Positions 23,801-36,325 of a DNA stretch of 64,000 nt are shown here, in pieces. The DNA is from Trichoplax sp. H2 (taxonomy: Eukaryota; Placozoa; Uniplacotomia; Trichoplacea): assembly GCA_003344405.1 (NCBI GenBank), contig NOWV01000025.1:620001-684000 (forward strand). The letters run 5' to 3'. Below the pieces are notes generated by a model. The model had not been told where the DNA came from and searched no databases. It was given only the letters and a program-made list of their open reading frames with translations. The first letter of the stretch is position 1. Each line of letters opens with the position of its first letter. Made by a program: the position numbers and the translations under genes.

Positions 23801-25636
23801 ATTACATGCACAGTAACGCTTATAGCTTTTTCAGAATTTCGAAATTGTAAATTTCATATGTACTATGCACGTTTACTCGTACTCTCGCCATTATAGCGGT
23901 CGTTGTATACTGAGTTGATGTCACTTAGAAACAAAGTTGCAAATGAAATAGGATGCGCGCCTTACATGGTTGCTAATAACAAGAATCTTTTGGAAATTGC
24001 GACTATTAGGTAGAGCTACATCTTGGTAATATAGTAGATTATGTACATGAACTAATCAAATTAGCTATAACCTAAATCAAAATTATAACCGATATTTGCA
24101 GACCCAATAGCGAAGATAATTTGCTAAAGATCGAGGGAATCTCAAACACCCGATGCGCAAAATTTGGTGCTGTATTTGTTAAAAAAGTTATTGAGTTATG
24201 CACAAAGAACAATTTTCAAACTAATAAGTTTCCTGATACATCTGTATCCAGCTCTGCACTTAATAATGAGGTACGCTATATAATTAAATTTACTATTATT
24301 GAAGAAAGTGAACATTACGAAATAAAGTTGTTTAATTACAATTTGCAGCGTAAAGTTAAGTAAAAATACTGATTGCTACATGATACCTTTAAATATACTT
24401 GTTTAGTTTGCTGAACTATATAATAGACTACAACCCGTTCGCGAACTGTCTGAAACAGAATTTATGACTTACAATTATTTTCACGAAAGAAATATGTCTC
24501 TGGTATGTTTTATGTTAGCCATACTAGCTGAGTAAAAATCTAATATCTGTACATCTGTACCTAACATGACCTTAACATTGTCATGATAGAGTGAAATTTG
24601 TGAAAAACGTGGTCTCCAAGAGTCTACTATCGCTGGACATCTCGCTAAAGCTCTCCTGGCAGGATACCCTGTCGATTTAAACCGAGGTGAAATTTATTGT
24701 ACTTTTGATATCTGCTATATACTGACGTTTAAGCATCAAATTTACTATCAATTCAACTAACATAGACATGCTATATTTTAAAATCGGTGTTTCTATAGCT
24801 GGTTATGTTAAGGCTTTGTACCAATTAATCGAAAATACAATATCGAAATTGCCAGATGGATTTGGTGGGTTTCATTACCTTCAGATTGTAGTGGATTATC
24901 ATATTAATTGTTATAATTTAGAATGGGAAAGAAGTTCCCAGTAGGTTTTGATTATTCTGCCGCAAAGAATTGTAGCTATGTCTTTGTTGATAGAAACGCT
25001 ATTAAATTAGACAGTAATTCGATACTTCCTTGGAATGTAGATTTTCAAAGGTTGAAAGACGTGAAGGAATTGTTACCTGAAACGATAACCTGGAGTCAAT
25101 TACTTATACACGCAGCTGTAGCACAAGTCTTGCATAATAGATTGCCAGCGGTTAAATCTCCGAAGGCAGATACAGTGTCAAGATTAGATCAGGTAATGCT
25201 AAGGATCGTCTTTCTTATCCATGAAGTTTAAACTGTATTCTGAGTCGTAAGTACTTGTAAAGTTACCCAGTTCCTAGATATGTACTACTTTAAATGAACG
25301 ATTGATGAACGATCATCGGAAGATTTTTTTGCCTCAATTTGATTTTAATGTTAAATTGTCATATTTTTATCATTGAATTTTTAGAATGAATGTTAAGTAC
25401 TAGATAGCAGGATTGATAAGATTAGTGTATAAGTTTGCCAGATTTAATATTTACTTGCTTGTTATAAAATTTAATATCGGTACAAGATTTCACTGAATTC
25501 TTCTACTGTCGCTAAATCAATCAAGTTGGAAAAGAATACAGATACATCTCAAGACAGTAAACGAAAGCTACCAGCATGGATGGATAACAGAGAAGAGTCA
25601 TCGAGTACTTATAAACGAAAAGCAAGCTATTTTTAA
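17803..25636 (+). CDS. WRN: WRN-like RecQ DNA helicase without exonuclease domain
   Basis: Complete model of 37 exons, 1005 residues. Exons: 17803-17892, 18657-18687, 18786-18832, 18945-18951, 19085-19131, 19232-19292, 19403-19484, 19670-19737, 20093-20201, 20292-20366, 20517-20599, 20724-20830, 20928-21034, 21137-21220, 21317-21399, 21496-21587, 21663-21735, 21866-21920, 22017-22070, 22153-22254, 22342-22422, 22492-22585, 22686-22742, 22842-22894, 23031-23062, 23150-23227, 23318-23388, 23471-23508, 23641-23788, 23897-24009, 24102-24270, 24407-24502, 24590-24686, 24799-24864, 24922-24940, 24994-25192, 25487-25636. Domains in order: acidic N-terminal repeats with EIDW, helicase core from about residue 110 (Walker [18 protein letters not shown] box [14 protein letters not shown], motif [11 protein letters not shown]), RQC zinc site (CCDNCR), HRDC domain, and the C-terminal KRKLPAWM motif. 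RecQ helicases unwind DNA 3' to 5' in replication and repair. Human WRN (1432 residues) has an N-terminal 3'-5' exonuclease; none is encoded here. WRN is preferred over BLM because of the KLLTMEGF segment, the HRDC-to-tail layout and the C-terminal motif. Confidence 0.9.
18945..18951 (+). other. 7-nt microexon of the WRN-like gene
   Basis: The bases GGTTCAG lie between TATTTAG and GTATTA. The preceding exon ends in phase 0 and the next needs phase 1; seven bases supply exactly that, giving Gly-Ser plus the first base of Asp. Without it the next exon is out of frame. Confidence 0.65.
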
Positions 25637-25829
25637 TAGAATTGCTGTACTTAAGCAAATAGGAAAAATATCTATAAAATTACCATAAGTTAATTAGTTG
25701 CTCTTTGGCAATAATATAAATCAATAGATAACATTCTTGATTCGGTTGAAGCACCGTACAGGTTGTATATAAATTAGTTGCGCTAAGTTAGCTTTCGTTT
25801 TAATATGGCTATCTTTGAAACTTTGGCTA

Positions 25830-28800
25830 TTAGTTATTACTACTTTTAAAGACACCGTCGTAAATATCATATCGTTTTTGAGCTGTCACAGGTATTTGAC
25901 TCCGAACTTCGTCCAGATAATTTAAATCTATAGACAAATATAATTAAGTTATTGCTTGTTGAAATTGTATGTAAGCAAATTATTTGGTGGAAATTGTTCT
26001 ACCACTTTATTATATATATGTATATATTATGTAGGCATTGTGCCTATACTTTACCAATATCTGCATAAACAATTTGTTCCTTTTCATCGCACGTTGACAT
26101 AACTCTTCCCCTATAAAAGGAGCCAAGCGATCATAGCAATTTAATAACTCGTTTAAACGATTTATACTAGCGTAAATTTGAGGACAATGTTGAGAAATAA
26201 AGATTATTAAAGTTCTAAAAAAATTTAGGTACCATGGATCGACGACAGTGCTATGACCCCAAGTAATATAATCAGCGGTCTTATCACGAGCTGGAGAACA
26301 AGTAGCTACATAGATCTAACAGAAAGTGGGAGTAGTTTTAGCCCTAGAGCATCGAGTAATATTTAACCGCAATGTATTTCATTAATTAATAGCTAGATTA
26401 GAATCGCTATATAAGTACTGCATTTATACTGGCAGTGAACCTGATTATCAAGTGCGCGCGATCGCTGTAGTAATTCCCAGTGTACAGGACCAGTTGTGGT
26501 ATTGAAAGCTCCAGGATAAATGACCAATTGGCATCCTAAATAGTATTGAACATATTCGATGGCTTAACAATATTCACCATGGAAAGTATACGCAGCAAGA
26601 GAAATTTTTTTGCTATCAGATCGTATAAGGACCTCTTTTGCAATATGCTTGAGCGAGCTCTGGAAAGCGAACATCGTAGCAAATACCGAGTCCAACTTTA
26701 CAATAGGCTATTGAGAAAACAATACATTACAGTGAAAACTTAATTCAAATTTAATATATTCCATAAGTCAAAGACATTAGAATTTCAATGTCCTAGACTG
26801 TTTCAACACATTTACGACACCGTTGTTACTGCTTGTATATGTACACAATCGCTGAAGCGCGTGAATTAATTAGGCAACGTAGATAATATAAGCTAAAGTG
26901 TTGGGTAAAGTATTGTTCTCTAATATATTTTAGTATTCAACATTAAAATACTTACGGGTATCAAAAGTAGCAAATTCATTTCCAGGTGATAATACATCCG
27001 ATTCGCGGAAAGTAATTTTTCCAGGTACGTCAATGTCGAAAAGGTGCATCTGTAAATTGTATAGCATAAAATGAATTATGAGTAGTTACTATAGAGTAAT
27101 TGTTTAAGGAGTGATTTTGCACATATGATTAATTCTTTATAGTGCAAGTAAATGCAGGTAACATTGATAAGGCAGGAAATATTCGAAAATTATCGATGGC
27201 GAATTTATTAAATGGAATAGCTGATTAATGCTAACATGTACAGAAAAGTTCTTTAGTATTTGCATCAGTTTTGATAGGCTTCAAAGTAATTGCTACAAGT
27301 TTTTAGCGTTTAGTATAATTATATGCTTCGAATGAGAAAATTATCGACATAGTATGCGAAAATTAATTCACAATTCATCGTAATCCTATTACATAGTTGC
27401 TGTATATGCACACAGTAATCATAAAGATAGCAATTTAGATCATCACCTTTCTATACTTTGCAATCATAGAACCTTCAGGATCAAATACGGTGCAGGTATT
27501 AAATAACTTTCCATCTGCAACTTCGGGAATGGAACCTATGAAAAGAAAATTAAAATATACTTAGAGAAATACGTAATTATTGTACGATATAATAAGATCA
27601 TTTCGTGTGTTAAATTAATCAATCAGTTGTGTGATAAGATTTTCACTGATGATAGTCCATATGAAAGAGAAACATTCATACAGCATATTCTAACGAAGTA
27701 TGATCGATTCACTATGATACAGGCTTATGTTTGCTTGTTGAACTAATAAAATTATTATAATGCATCAGATATTAAGGATAATGAATAATATTGGTAAATA
27801 ACAATAATAATGGGTAAAAAATAATGCAGAACGAATAGATAAGCATTCATTTGGCTACAAAGTATATTGCAGTAGTTTGTTAAGCCAATCAATATCGCCA
27901 GTTCCCATATCGTAAGATGTCTACGAATTATTATTATCATTATAATGCATCAGGTATTAAGGATAATGAATAATGTTGGTAAATAACAATAATAATGGGT
28001 AAAAAAATAATGCAGAACGAATAGATAAGCATTCATTTGGCTACAAAGCATATTGCAGTAGTTTGTTAAGCCAATCAATATCGCCAGCTCCCATATCGTA
28101 AGATGTCTACGAATAGCCAATATAGATGTATATTTAACATGAATGTATTAACAAGGGCAAAACATCTACTTGCACAACGTATTTTGATTGGATCAATCAT
28201 TTCATATATAAATACGGATAAACCAGGACACTTAACTGCTAATTTGTGTCTGATAACTACGTTTTATTGTCTAACAGGATTTTGAGTATATCATTGTAAT
28301 CAATTTACAGTTTTTAAGATCAACAATATCCCAGTATGATCGTCATCAAGAGCACAGAATCATCATAAACTCGCCATGAATGAAGTACGAGATATCTTCC
28401 AACTGATTAACCAGGAGCTATTGCACTTAACTATTTGATAATTCGTAATTGGATTGGGCGTGGAGTGATTTTAAGATTAGATAAGGGCAGTTAATATTGT
28501 ACAGGAAGAAAAAGTTGATGAAAAATACAGAAATAGCTTTAGGCAATGTATTAATGGAATTCCATGACTGATAATGCCTCCAGTACAAATAAATATACAC
28601 TATCATAAGAGTAAAGATGGTCAAACTTTAAAATCTTACGCTAATCCAGACTATCATTTATAACCCGTGGATTCAAACTCAAATCGCCAATATTATATAC
28701 AACCATTTATTGACTTACCTCCAACTAGGTAAACTTTGTTTTCCTTGGCAATATCAGATAAAACTTGAGTTGTTGTACCAGGAACGGTTTCACTGTACGC

Positions 28801-30552
28801 TTTGAAAAACTTTGTCCCATATGGTGAATTGAAACATTCCTATGTTAAGATTGAAAATTTTAATCTCGATTTATAAATATAACCAAAATTAAGAGGATGT
28901 TTTTAAAGTTAAATAAAGTTGAACTATGATGATGGCTTGATGAATAGATAGGCATTCATTAATTAAATAAATATAATATTGAAGATAAATAGCTATACCG
29001 CAAAAACACATTTTAATCATATTATGTATCTTATTAAGATAATTTACAGATTTAGTGTAACAATGTCGCCGCTATCCATGTCGAAGGTGACAGACACAAT
29101 TGACTTTTTGCTTTTTATACGTATCAAAGGCGTAATGCAAATCTAATCTATCTGTTGTAACGCCCATATTTCAACGCTTCCATGGCCGCATATGACACGA
29201 TCGTAGGTGGCGATATTCAATTACGATAATTAATTGTAATTACAATGGTACCGGATTATTTGGATACTCATGCAGCTAGCACAGTAGAGTATAGCGGTGG
29301 ATGATGATAGGAGATAGATTACTTCACAAATGATTTAACATGACTGTCAAAGTGCGTGTCTTCCTTATTGAAGTACTGAATCGATTTGATTTATCCTAAT
29401 ATTGTAGGCTGTTAATCAAGTCTTGATTTATTATTTTATTTTGAATTATTGATGGATTGAGGCAAGACTATCCAGCCCAATATCAGTTGATAATCAAGTC
29501 GCTAAATTTAAGATTATCACGATTTTATTAATATTAATAACAACTTTAGAAGAAACAGTTGATTTTGAATTACTGGGTCTAAACAAAGGGAAAAATTGGC
29601 ATAACTCAGGTTTTTCCAGGGGGTTCATCCCGAAAGTGGTCCATCATCGTATTGCACATATTCTACTTATTGAAAATAAGATAAAATCATGTTTTCCATT
29701 GGCTGTGTGAATATTGTAACGAGTAGAGGCTTCAACATGATCACGACAAAGTTCATCTAGACGCTATTAGGCAATTTAAAAGTATGAACTGAGCTCAGTT
29801 TAAATGGCTATCGTGGCCTTTGGACGAGAATAGAGATGATACTCCTATAGGACGTACTATGCTGTGATGCGGTAATACAATCTTCTCAACGGTTGTCGTT
29901 GGTGTCGTCGTGTAGTGACGGCAGTCAATGCCGAACAAAAAAAGATCACAGGTCAATCATCTGTCTACCCTTATTTAAATTTAAATAACCAGTGATTAAA
30001 AATGTTTTCAAACAAATAGTGTAGGATATCCTATTTCTTTATAATGAACATACCGGCAAAGAAATCAATTTAGCGCCTTGTTGTGCAGCTTCACGAACAA
30101 ATTTATGAATACGATGTAGGTTATCATTCTTGTTCGTTGACACCATTAACTGGATCAATCCAACTCGGAACACTAACAAGCAATATGACGACAGATTAAT
30201 GATTGAATTTTATTTTTTCAAGTCGGGCAATAAATAATAATAAACATTATTAATATTGATGGAATCCATTTGCCAACTTTTGAACGATACTACTGTCATT
30301 CTTAAGACCAGACTTTATAGTCATTACAATCATGAACATTACGGTAGCTCCTTAGAGTTCACTGAATTAAATGGACGAATGAGAAAATTTTTCATAGGTG
30401 TGTGTATGAAATTTTTTTTTTTCTCATTGGAAATGAGTAGTGCAGCCAGCACTCTTGTCAATTACCCTATTTACGCTGCAATGGAGGTTAATGCAAGCAA
30501 TGAAATTTAAAAAGAAATCTCAAAGAATTTGAATTCTCTTACCTCGGGCCAT
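25830..30552 (-). CDS. NIT2: Omega-amidase NIT2 (nitrilase family)
   Basis: Hydrolyses alpha-ketoglutaramate and alpha-ketosuccinamate to keto acids, the final step of glutamine and asparagine transaminase pathways. Complete ten-exon gene, 279 residues (human 276). Exons: 30552-30543, 30172-30054, 28839-28719, 27535-27447, 27049-26956, 26707-26633, 26535-26441, 26315-26233, 26110-26055, 25927-25830. Exon 1 carries only ten coding bases (M-A-R and one base). The catalytic triad is intact: Glu in [11 protein letters not shown], Lys in [18 protein letters not shown], Cys in [11 protein letters not shown]. Other NIT2 landmarks are [32 protein letters not shown] and RSQIPV with KRYDIY near the end. 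[11 protein letters not shown] distinguishes it from NIT1 and beta-ureidopropionase. It ends 194 bases from the convergent WRN-like gene and is divergent from CHK1. Intron 3 contains a 185-bp tandem duplication. Confidence 0.95.
27756..28115. repeat. 185-bp tandem duplication in NIT2 intron 3
   Basis: Two head-to-tail units, 27756-27940 and 27941 to about 28115, both beginning TATAATGCATCA and ending GATGTCTACGAAT. They differ at only a few positions, so the duplication is recent. Open frames over it on both strands are not conserved coding sequence. Confidence 0.9.
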
Positions 30553-31882
30553 CTGTCTTAGTCAAGTAATGTTCAAGCTTTTCTTAGACGTCAGTGATGA
30601 AAATAGGAATAGTCTACGATCGATTGGACGACACTAATTGAAGGAGTTGAGACGGTTGAAGCGATGGTGTGATCGTTGTTCGTCACGTACGTGGCAAATG
30701 ATGGTTCATACTACGTACTGTACTGTACTGGAGAGCAACAAGTTGAGACCGATAAGTTGGTTTAGGTTTAAAAGATCATTTAGGTGAAAATCAACTTCAG
30801 TGGCGTAGTGAGCGGCACAGTACCGTCTAGTACCACCAGGCCACTTCCGGCTGGCTGGCCAACAGTAAAAGTAAACAGGATAACCGCGTAGTGACAGGCA
30901 CGACCAAAATGCAGTACTGTACTGTACTATTACTATGGGTTTTTGAAAGTCAACTTTGTGGCTAAACTATAGAGGTAAAATCAACCTTTATGGGCTAAAC
31001 CGAGAGGTCGAAAAAATCTCCATGGTTTACACCACGTCTAAAGCAAATACAGATGGATGATTGAAGAAGTTTCATACTGAGTCATACAGGACAGTAGAGT
31101 ACAGTCCAGTCCTGTCCTACAGTGTACAGTACCTTGCACTGTACACTGTGTACGGTGACTGTACAGTGTACTGTACGTACAGTACAGTACTGTGGTTTTC
31201 GGGATTCTACTGTATTGCACTGTACACTGTATACTGTACAGTACGTTGCACTGTACACTGTATACTGTACAGTACGTTGCACTGTACACTGTATACTGTA
31301 CAGTACGTTGCACTGTACTGTACTGTACTGTACAGTACACTGTATACAGTACCTTGCACTGTACACTGTGTACGGTGACTGTAGTTTTCAGGATTGTACT
31401 GCATTGGCGGGAAAGTTGCTGATTGCATCCCTACTTTCAAGACAGTATAATGGTAGCGAAGCTACTCAAACACTGCTTTATAATCCATAGTTTATCCAGT
31501 GTTGATGGAAACTCCAAATTCTCATGACGTCGTCAACACCACAATAGACTTGCGTCGATAGGTTTGGACTTGCCCCCATAACTCAAGCGTAGTTAAGGAA
31601 CAATCGCTTAAGCCACACCACCACCAATGTTGTGCCATCGCCGGTATTGACATCGCATTTCAATTAGCTGCTGCAACATTGCGTGAAGATATTTTGCATC
31701 CAAGTCAGCAAACTATTGGTGAAATTAAGTGGCAAGGATTGGCTAAACTAAGTTGATTGATCGAGATATTGGACGTCAGGTGGAGGTACTGCTTTGCCAA
31801 GTAATTGCAATCTGCTGTGTAGGCAAGTGTGCCATCGTAGAGTTGGAAAGTTGGACGAAGCGAATTTAAAAGTTGCAAATTA
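30553..31882. other. Divergent spacer between NIT2 and CHK1
   Basis: Shared upstream region of two genes that point away from each other. It contains scattered TACTGTACTG words (30715-30930) and the tandem array at 31080-31385. From about 31560 to 31753 there is an open frame without a start (ending EIKWQGLAKLS) that I do not recognise; it may be untranslated leader. Confidence 0.6.
31080..31385. repeat. Palindromic GTAC array with 31-bp units
   Basis: Three perfect or near-perfect 31-bp units start at 31215, 31246 and 31277 (each begins TTGCACTGTACACTGTATAC). Flanking copies are diverged, and a second higher-order copy with GTACGGTGACTGTA lies at both ends (about 31150 and 31370). Every unit is nearly self-complementary, which is why open frames appear on both strands in several frames. 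Confidence 0.9.
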
Positions 31883-34800
31883 ATGGCAGCTACATTTGTG
31901 GAAGGTTGGGACTTTGTGCAAACATTAGGAGAAGGTGCCTATGGAGAGTAAGTGCAATACTCTATACTGATAGTAATAGACATCTTGTCGGCTGGTGTAG
32001 CATCCTATACATGCATGGCTAGCTTAGATCGTCTAGTCATCATCCATCGCGATAGGCGATCGTTACAATGGACAAGCAAATCAGAATATTGTATCATAAA
32101 AGGTATTCATTAATTATCATCTACTGTCATGATCGATAGGGTTCGATTGCTGATCAATAAAGATTCTGGTGAAGCTGTAGCGGTCAAAATCATCAACCCC
32201 AATCGAAATTTATCTTCAGCACAGCTTGTACGGAAAGAGGTTTGTCACCAGTCTTATTTTTGAAATAAAATGATGCAAGTGTGGATGATCATGTAGTAAG
32301 GAAGAACTTCCATTTTACTTTTACTTGCTTTGCTTTTCTTTTCTGAATTGGCTACTAGCGATTAGAGTATCGGCACAAGACCGTACATTTCTAAATATCC
32401 ATTTGAAATTCTTATCACACTCTTTTATTTTGCTAAAGTTACTAGCAAATTCTTGTTCTACTCCTATAATATGTAAGGACATAAAGTAGTTTCGCTTGAT
32501 ACAGGGCCTAACTATGCTACATTAGTCTTGTTAATTAACTGTCGAGTAGGTACTTTTTTGATGATCACATCGAGAGAGTAAAAGTGTACATGATATGTCT
32601 GTGCCATAGACACTTTCAATGCCATTGAAACAATCAATGGTGCCTGCCTGTCTGATCATGTCGCAATAAGTGTCTCTACAGGTTGGTCACGCGTACAGTA
32701 GCGCAGTAACAAATAAAAAACTTGATTAAAATTGAAAGTATCCAAAGAGACCTTACCCAGCCTTTAGAGAAAAGCAAATTATACTGTGCGTGCTACTGTA
32801 TCGAGTCTCTCGTGCCTCCCAAAATGACTGTGGTGATGATGACCTTGCAAATACTTGAAGAAAAAGCCTTATTATTCAAAGGTTCAATACCGCAATAATG
32901 CAGTAGTAGTCATTAACGTTCACTTTATTAACTTTTTAGGTTTGTATTCATCGAATGATGAATCATACCAATATTATAAAATTCTATGGATGTCGAGCTG
33001 ATGCTGGTATTCAGTACTTGTTCTTAGAGTATGCAGAAGGTGGTGAATTATACGATCGTATTGGTAGGTTCCTGCCGACTATTTAGCGCCCATCATTTCA
33101 TGCAACATACGGTCGTATTCATTGCAATGATATTTAGGATTAAAGTGTAATTAAATATAGTCGTATTCAATCTATTGCAGAACCTGACATTGGTATTCCC
33201 GAATGTCAAGCCCATCATTATTTTACGCAACTTATTGTTGGCGTGGTTAGTATAACTTGATTGATAAGCTTATCGATCGTTAATTATACGCATATATAAT
33301 AATTTATCAACATCGGTAGATCACTTTAACTTATGTATCCGTCCGTATACGTTAAGATAGTACAAAGTTTACTTGTTAATGTATCCTTGATTTGCTTATG
33401 CAGGAATACCTACACCAGATGGGTGTTGCTCATAGGGATTTGAAACCGGAAAATATCTTGCTAGATAGTCGCGGTAATCAAAATTATCCGATAGAAATTG
33501 CAATTGTAGCGCAGCCAATAAAGATGCCATATTTTACCTTCGTAATAACAGACTTATTGAATATTTTGATCATGAATAGATAATTTAAAAATCTCCGATT
33601 TTGGTTTGGCTACATTATTTCGAAATCGTGGGCAGGAGAGAAAATTATTTAAACGATGTGGTACGGTGCCTTATATAGCACCTGAGGTTAGAAATTGTAG
33701 CCTTTTACATTATCTTACGCCTAACTGTAGCTGCTTTACTGTTGTACTCGAAAATTGGAATTATAATTTTGCCAAATCCAACCTCACAGCTTTACCAAGT
33801 ATTTTAAAATCGCGTAATTACGGTAGATATTTTTAGGCAATGAATATGAAGCTCAGCCTGCAGATTTATGGTCGTGTGGTATTATTTTAGTTGCATTATT
33901 GGCTGGAGGTAGGACATTAGTAAATGATTGCGATGCCTTGTTAAAGTTTCTTGCAAGTTGCAATAATAGAAACTAAAATTAATATAGAATTACCATGGGA
34001 TGAGCCGAGAGACCATTGCTTAGATTATGGATTATGGAAAAAAGGAAGTTATTCTCAAGCTCCTTGGAAGAAAATTATGAATATACCACTAGGTTCTATA
34101 CTTAAAGCTGTGATACAATGAAATTACAAATTTACCATCCGAGTTTATAAACAGTCATAAATGAGTGTTTATCGAAGATAATTTTGTAATGATTCTGCAT
34201 TAAATAATAATATGAAATGATAAGTTCACATAACTTTTGATATCTTGCTAATTTAGAGCTTTTAAAGAAAATACTACAGGAGAATGTAAGCAAAAGATAT
34301 ACTATAGGACAAATAAAGAAAGATCCATGGTTTAGGAGGTAGTATATTCGGATATTACAGCAATTATTATATTATCTAATGCTATTAAAATAGCTTTAAT
34401 AAGTACTTAATTCATTCTATTATGATCCTCTGAATTCATAAAGGACGGCAATGAGCAATTATTCTAATAGCATAAAATCGCCGTTGCATTCTGGTCATCG
34501 TGTTAAGAGAATGCGTACTAGTGACGATATCGTTGGCGCAAGTTCGAGGTAAAAATTTAGTGGATTTTTGTATCTACCTGTGAATCACTTGTTCTTTGTC
34601 TTACGGTTGCATTGCATTTTGAACATTATAGTCCACATTTGACATCTTTATCTCAACCTGATCCTCAAAATACGGACTGGAATACCAGTTTTTCTGAAGA
34701 ATCTAAAACGCCATCTTGTGCTGCAGTTCAGCATTTGATGAATGGTCTGAGTTTGTCACAGCCTGCGCAGTTTGATCAAATGTTACTTAACGATTTATCG

Positions 34801-35422
34801 CAAACTCCGGCTGGATCCCAGGTTACATTTACATTACCTGCATTATAATATCGAGCTATTGTTAAGCAAAATGCTTGTGCTGTATTTGATTTCCTTAGAA
34901 TCCATTACAACGTCTGTGTAAAAGATTAACGCGAATCACAACTAATTGTGATATGGAGTGCACAATTAGCAACTTAATAGAAAATATTAATTTGCTGAAT
35001 TATCAAGTGAAACGAATTGATACTTTACAAGTGAGTGATAATGGCTATTACATTCTTTGCAGATATTTAAATATTACGTATAAACTAAAGTTAGGATTCT
35101 ATTTTAGTTAGCAGTCTCTACAACGGATCGCCGTGGCAATCGGTTAAAATTTAAAATTATCGTTATGACATATTCCTTTGAAAAGACAGTTATTGATTTT
35201 CGCTTAGGAAAGGTTAGTATGAATAATACGGCACGGGATTTTGTTTGTACCTTATAAACAATTGGAAAGTTTATATTTGGAGTGACCTACGTAATATTAA
35301 GTTAGCGATTATTTTCTTACTTGGATTAGGGTGATGGACTCGAATTTAAGCGCTGTTTTAGAAGAATTCGTGATAAACTTGGTGACATAGTAATAAAAAA
35401 TACATGTCCAGAAAAACGTTAA
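31883..35422 (+). CDS. CHEK1: Checkpoint kinase 1
   Basis: Ser/Thr kinase activated by ATR to block cell-cycle progress after DNA damage or replication stress. Complete 14-exon gene, 474 residues (human 476). Exons: 31883-31947, 32140-32239, 32940-33063, 33181-33245, 33404-33473, 33580-33696, 33837-33908, 33988-34092, 34257-34338, 34444-34548, 34632-34821, 34899-35030, 35108-35212, 35330-35422. Kinase signatures: [10 protein letters not shown] (Gly loop), AVAVKII (ATP Lys), [11 protein letters not shown] (catalytic loop), [20 protein letters not shown]. The regulatory region has SQ motifs, including [15 protein letters not shown], equivalent to the human Ser345 site. The C-terminal KA1-type domain is clear ([32 protein letters not shown]). 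Exon 6 is taken to end at 33696, because this gives the exact spacing of human CHK1 between APE and the DLWSCG motif. Confidence 0.96.
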
Positions 35423-36325
35423 TCGACGCTTATATTAGTTATGATTTAAGAACATGCAACAGCCTTAGGATTAAAAAGAGCTCATGTGTACATCATACAC
35501 TACATTTTGCTTAACCTGCTAATACAAATTTGACATTTAAACTTCGGTTGAAGGACATAGGATTCTATTCAAGATTTGCCAACAAGTGCCATATTATTTT
35601 GTAAATTTTTGCCTCGTATCATTGCCATCAATGTTAAAAGAAATTTGCAGTTACGAGATTATTTTGGTTAAATCTAGGATAACTATTTCTGTCTTACAAG
35701 CAATAGAAATTAACTGCTATTAATACATTACATACTACTACCGTACTATGGATAGCTAAAATACCATAAAGCCGACTTAATTTCCTATGTGGACACCGTT
35801 TTAAAGAAATTAATACTGATGATACAATATTCTAATTGCTTTTAATTAAATTTTATGAATATATTCCATATAATATCGACTGCAAATAAGGAATTCAAAT
35901 TTTATTTACTGCAATTCGAAATTTAATCTACCTATGTTGTCAGTTGATAAGATAAAACCTTGGCGACAGTATGAGACGTAGCTATAACTTTATGAATGGT
36001 CTAGCTCTGATTAAAACTATAAAATAAAATAGAGAGGAATCCTATAACTTTCATAAACTAATTGATATTTTAGTATTTATAATAGCCTACAAATCTATAG
36101 AGATAAAAGGTTCACTTAACTATAGATAAAGTAAATGATCTTAGAATTACTTTCAACAGCAACACGTATCTTTCTGAGCAGGCTTACAGTATACTAAGTT
36201 TAGGTACGTATGATATCGTACCAGATTTAATTTTACACACGCATTTAAAATTAGATAAAATTATCTATAACGTTGCCATCTTACAGATTCGGATATGTAG
36301 TTACACAATTTAAATTTACATAGGC
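35423..36325. other. Convergent spacer between CHK1 and scramblase A
   Basis: Lies between two 3' ends, so it should hold only untranslated regions and terminators. AT-rich; no open frame with recognised content and no repeat array seen. Confidence 0.5.

Noticed and set aside
31038-31490. Six overlapping open frames on both strands rich in Tyr-Cys-Thr-Val
   Set aside because: They are translations of the self-complementary GTAC array; every frame stays open because the repeat contains no stop words.
33823-33836. A 14-base GT...AG interval in CHK1
   Set aside because: Too short to be an intron. Ending exon 6 at 33696 and splicing to 33837 restores the exact CHK1 spacing between APE and DLWSCG.
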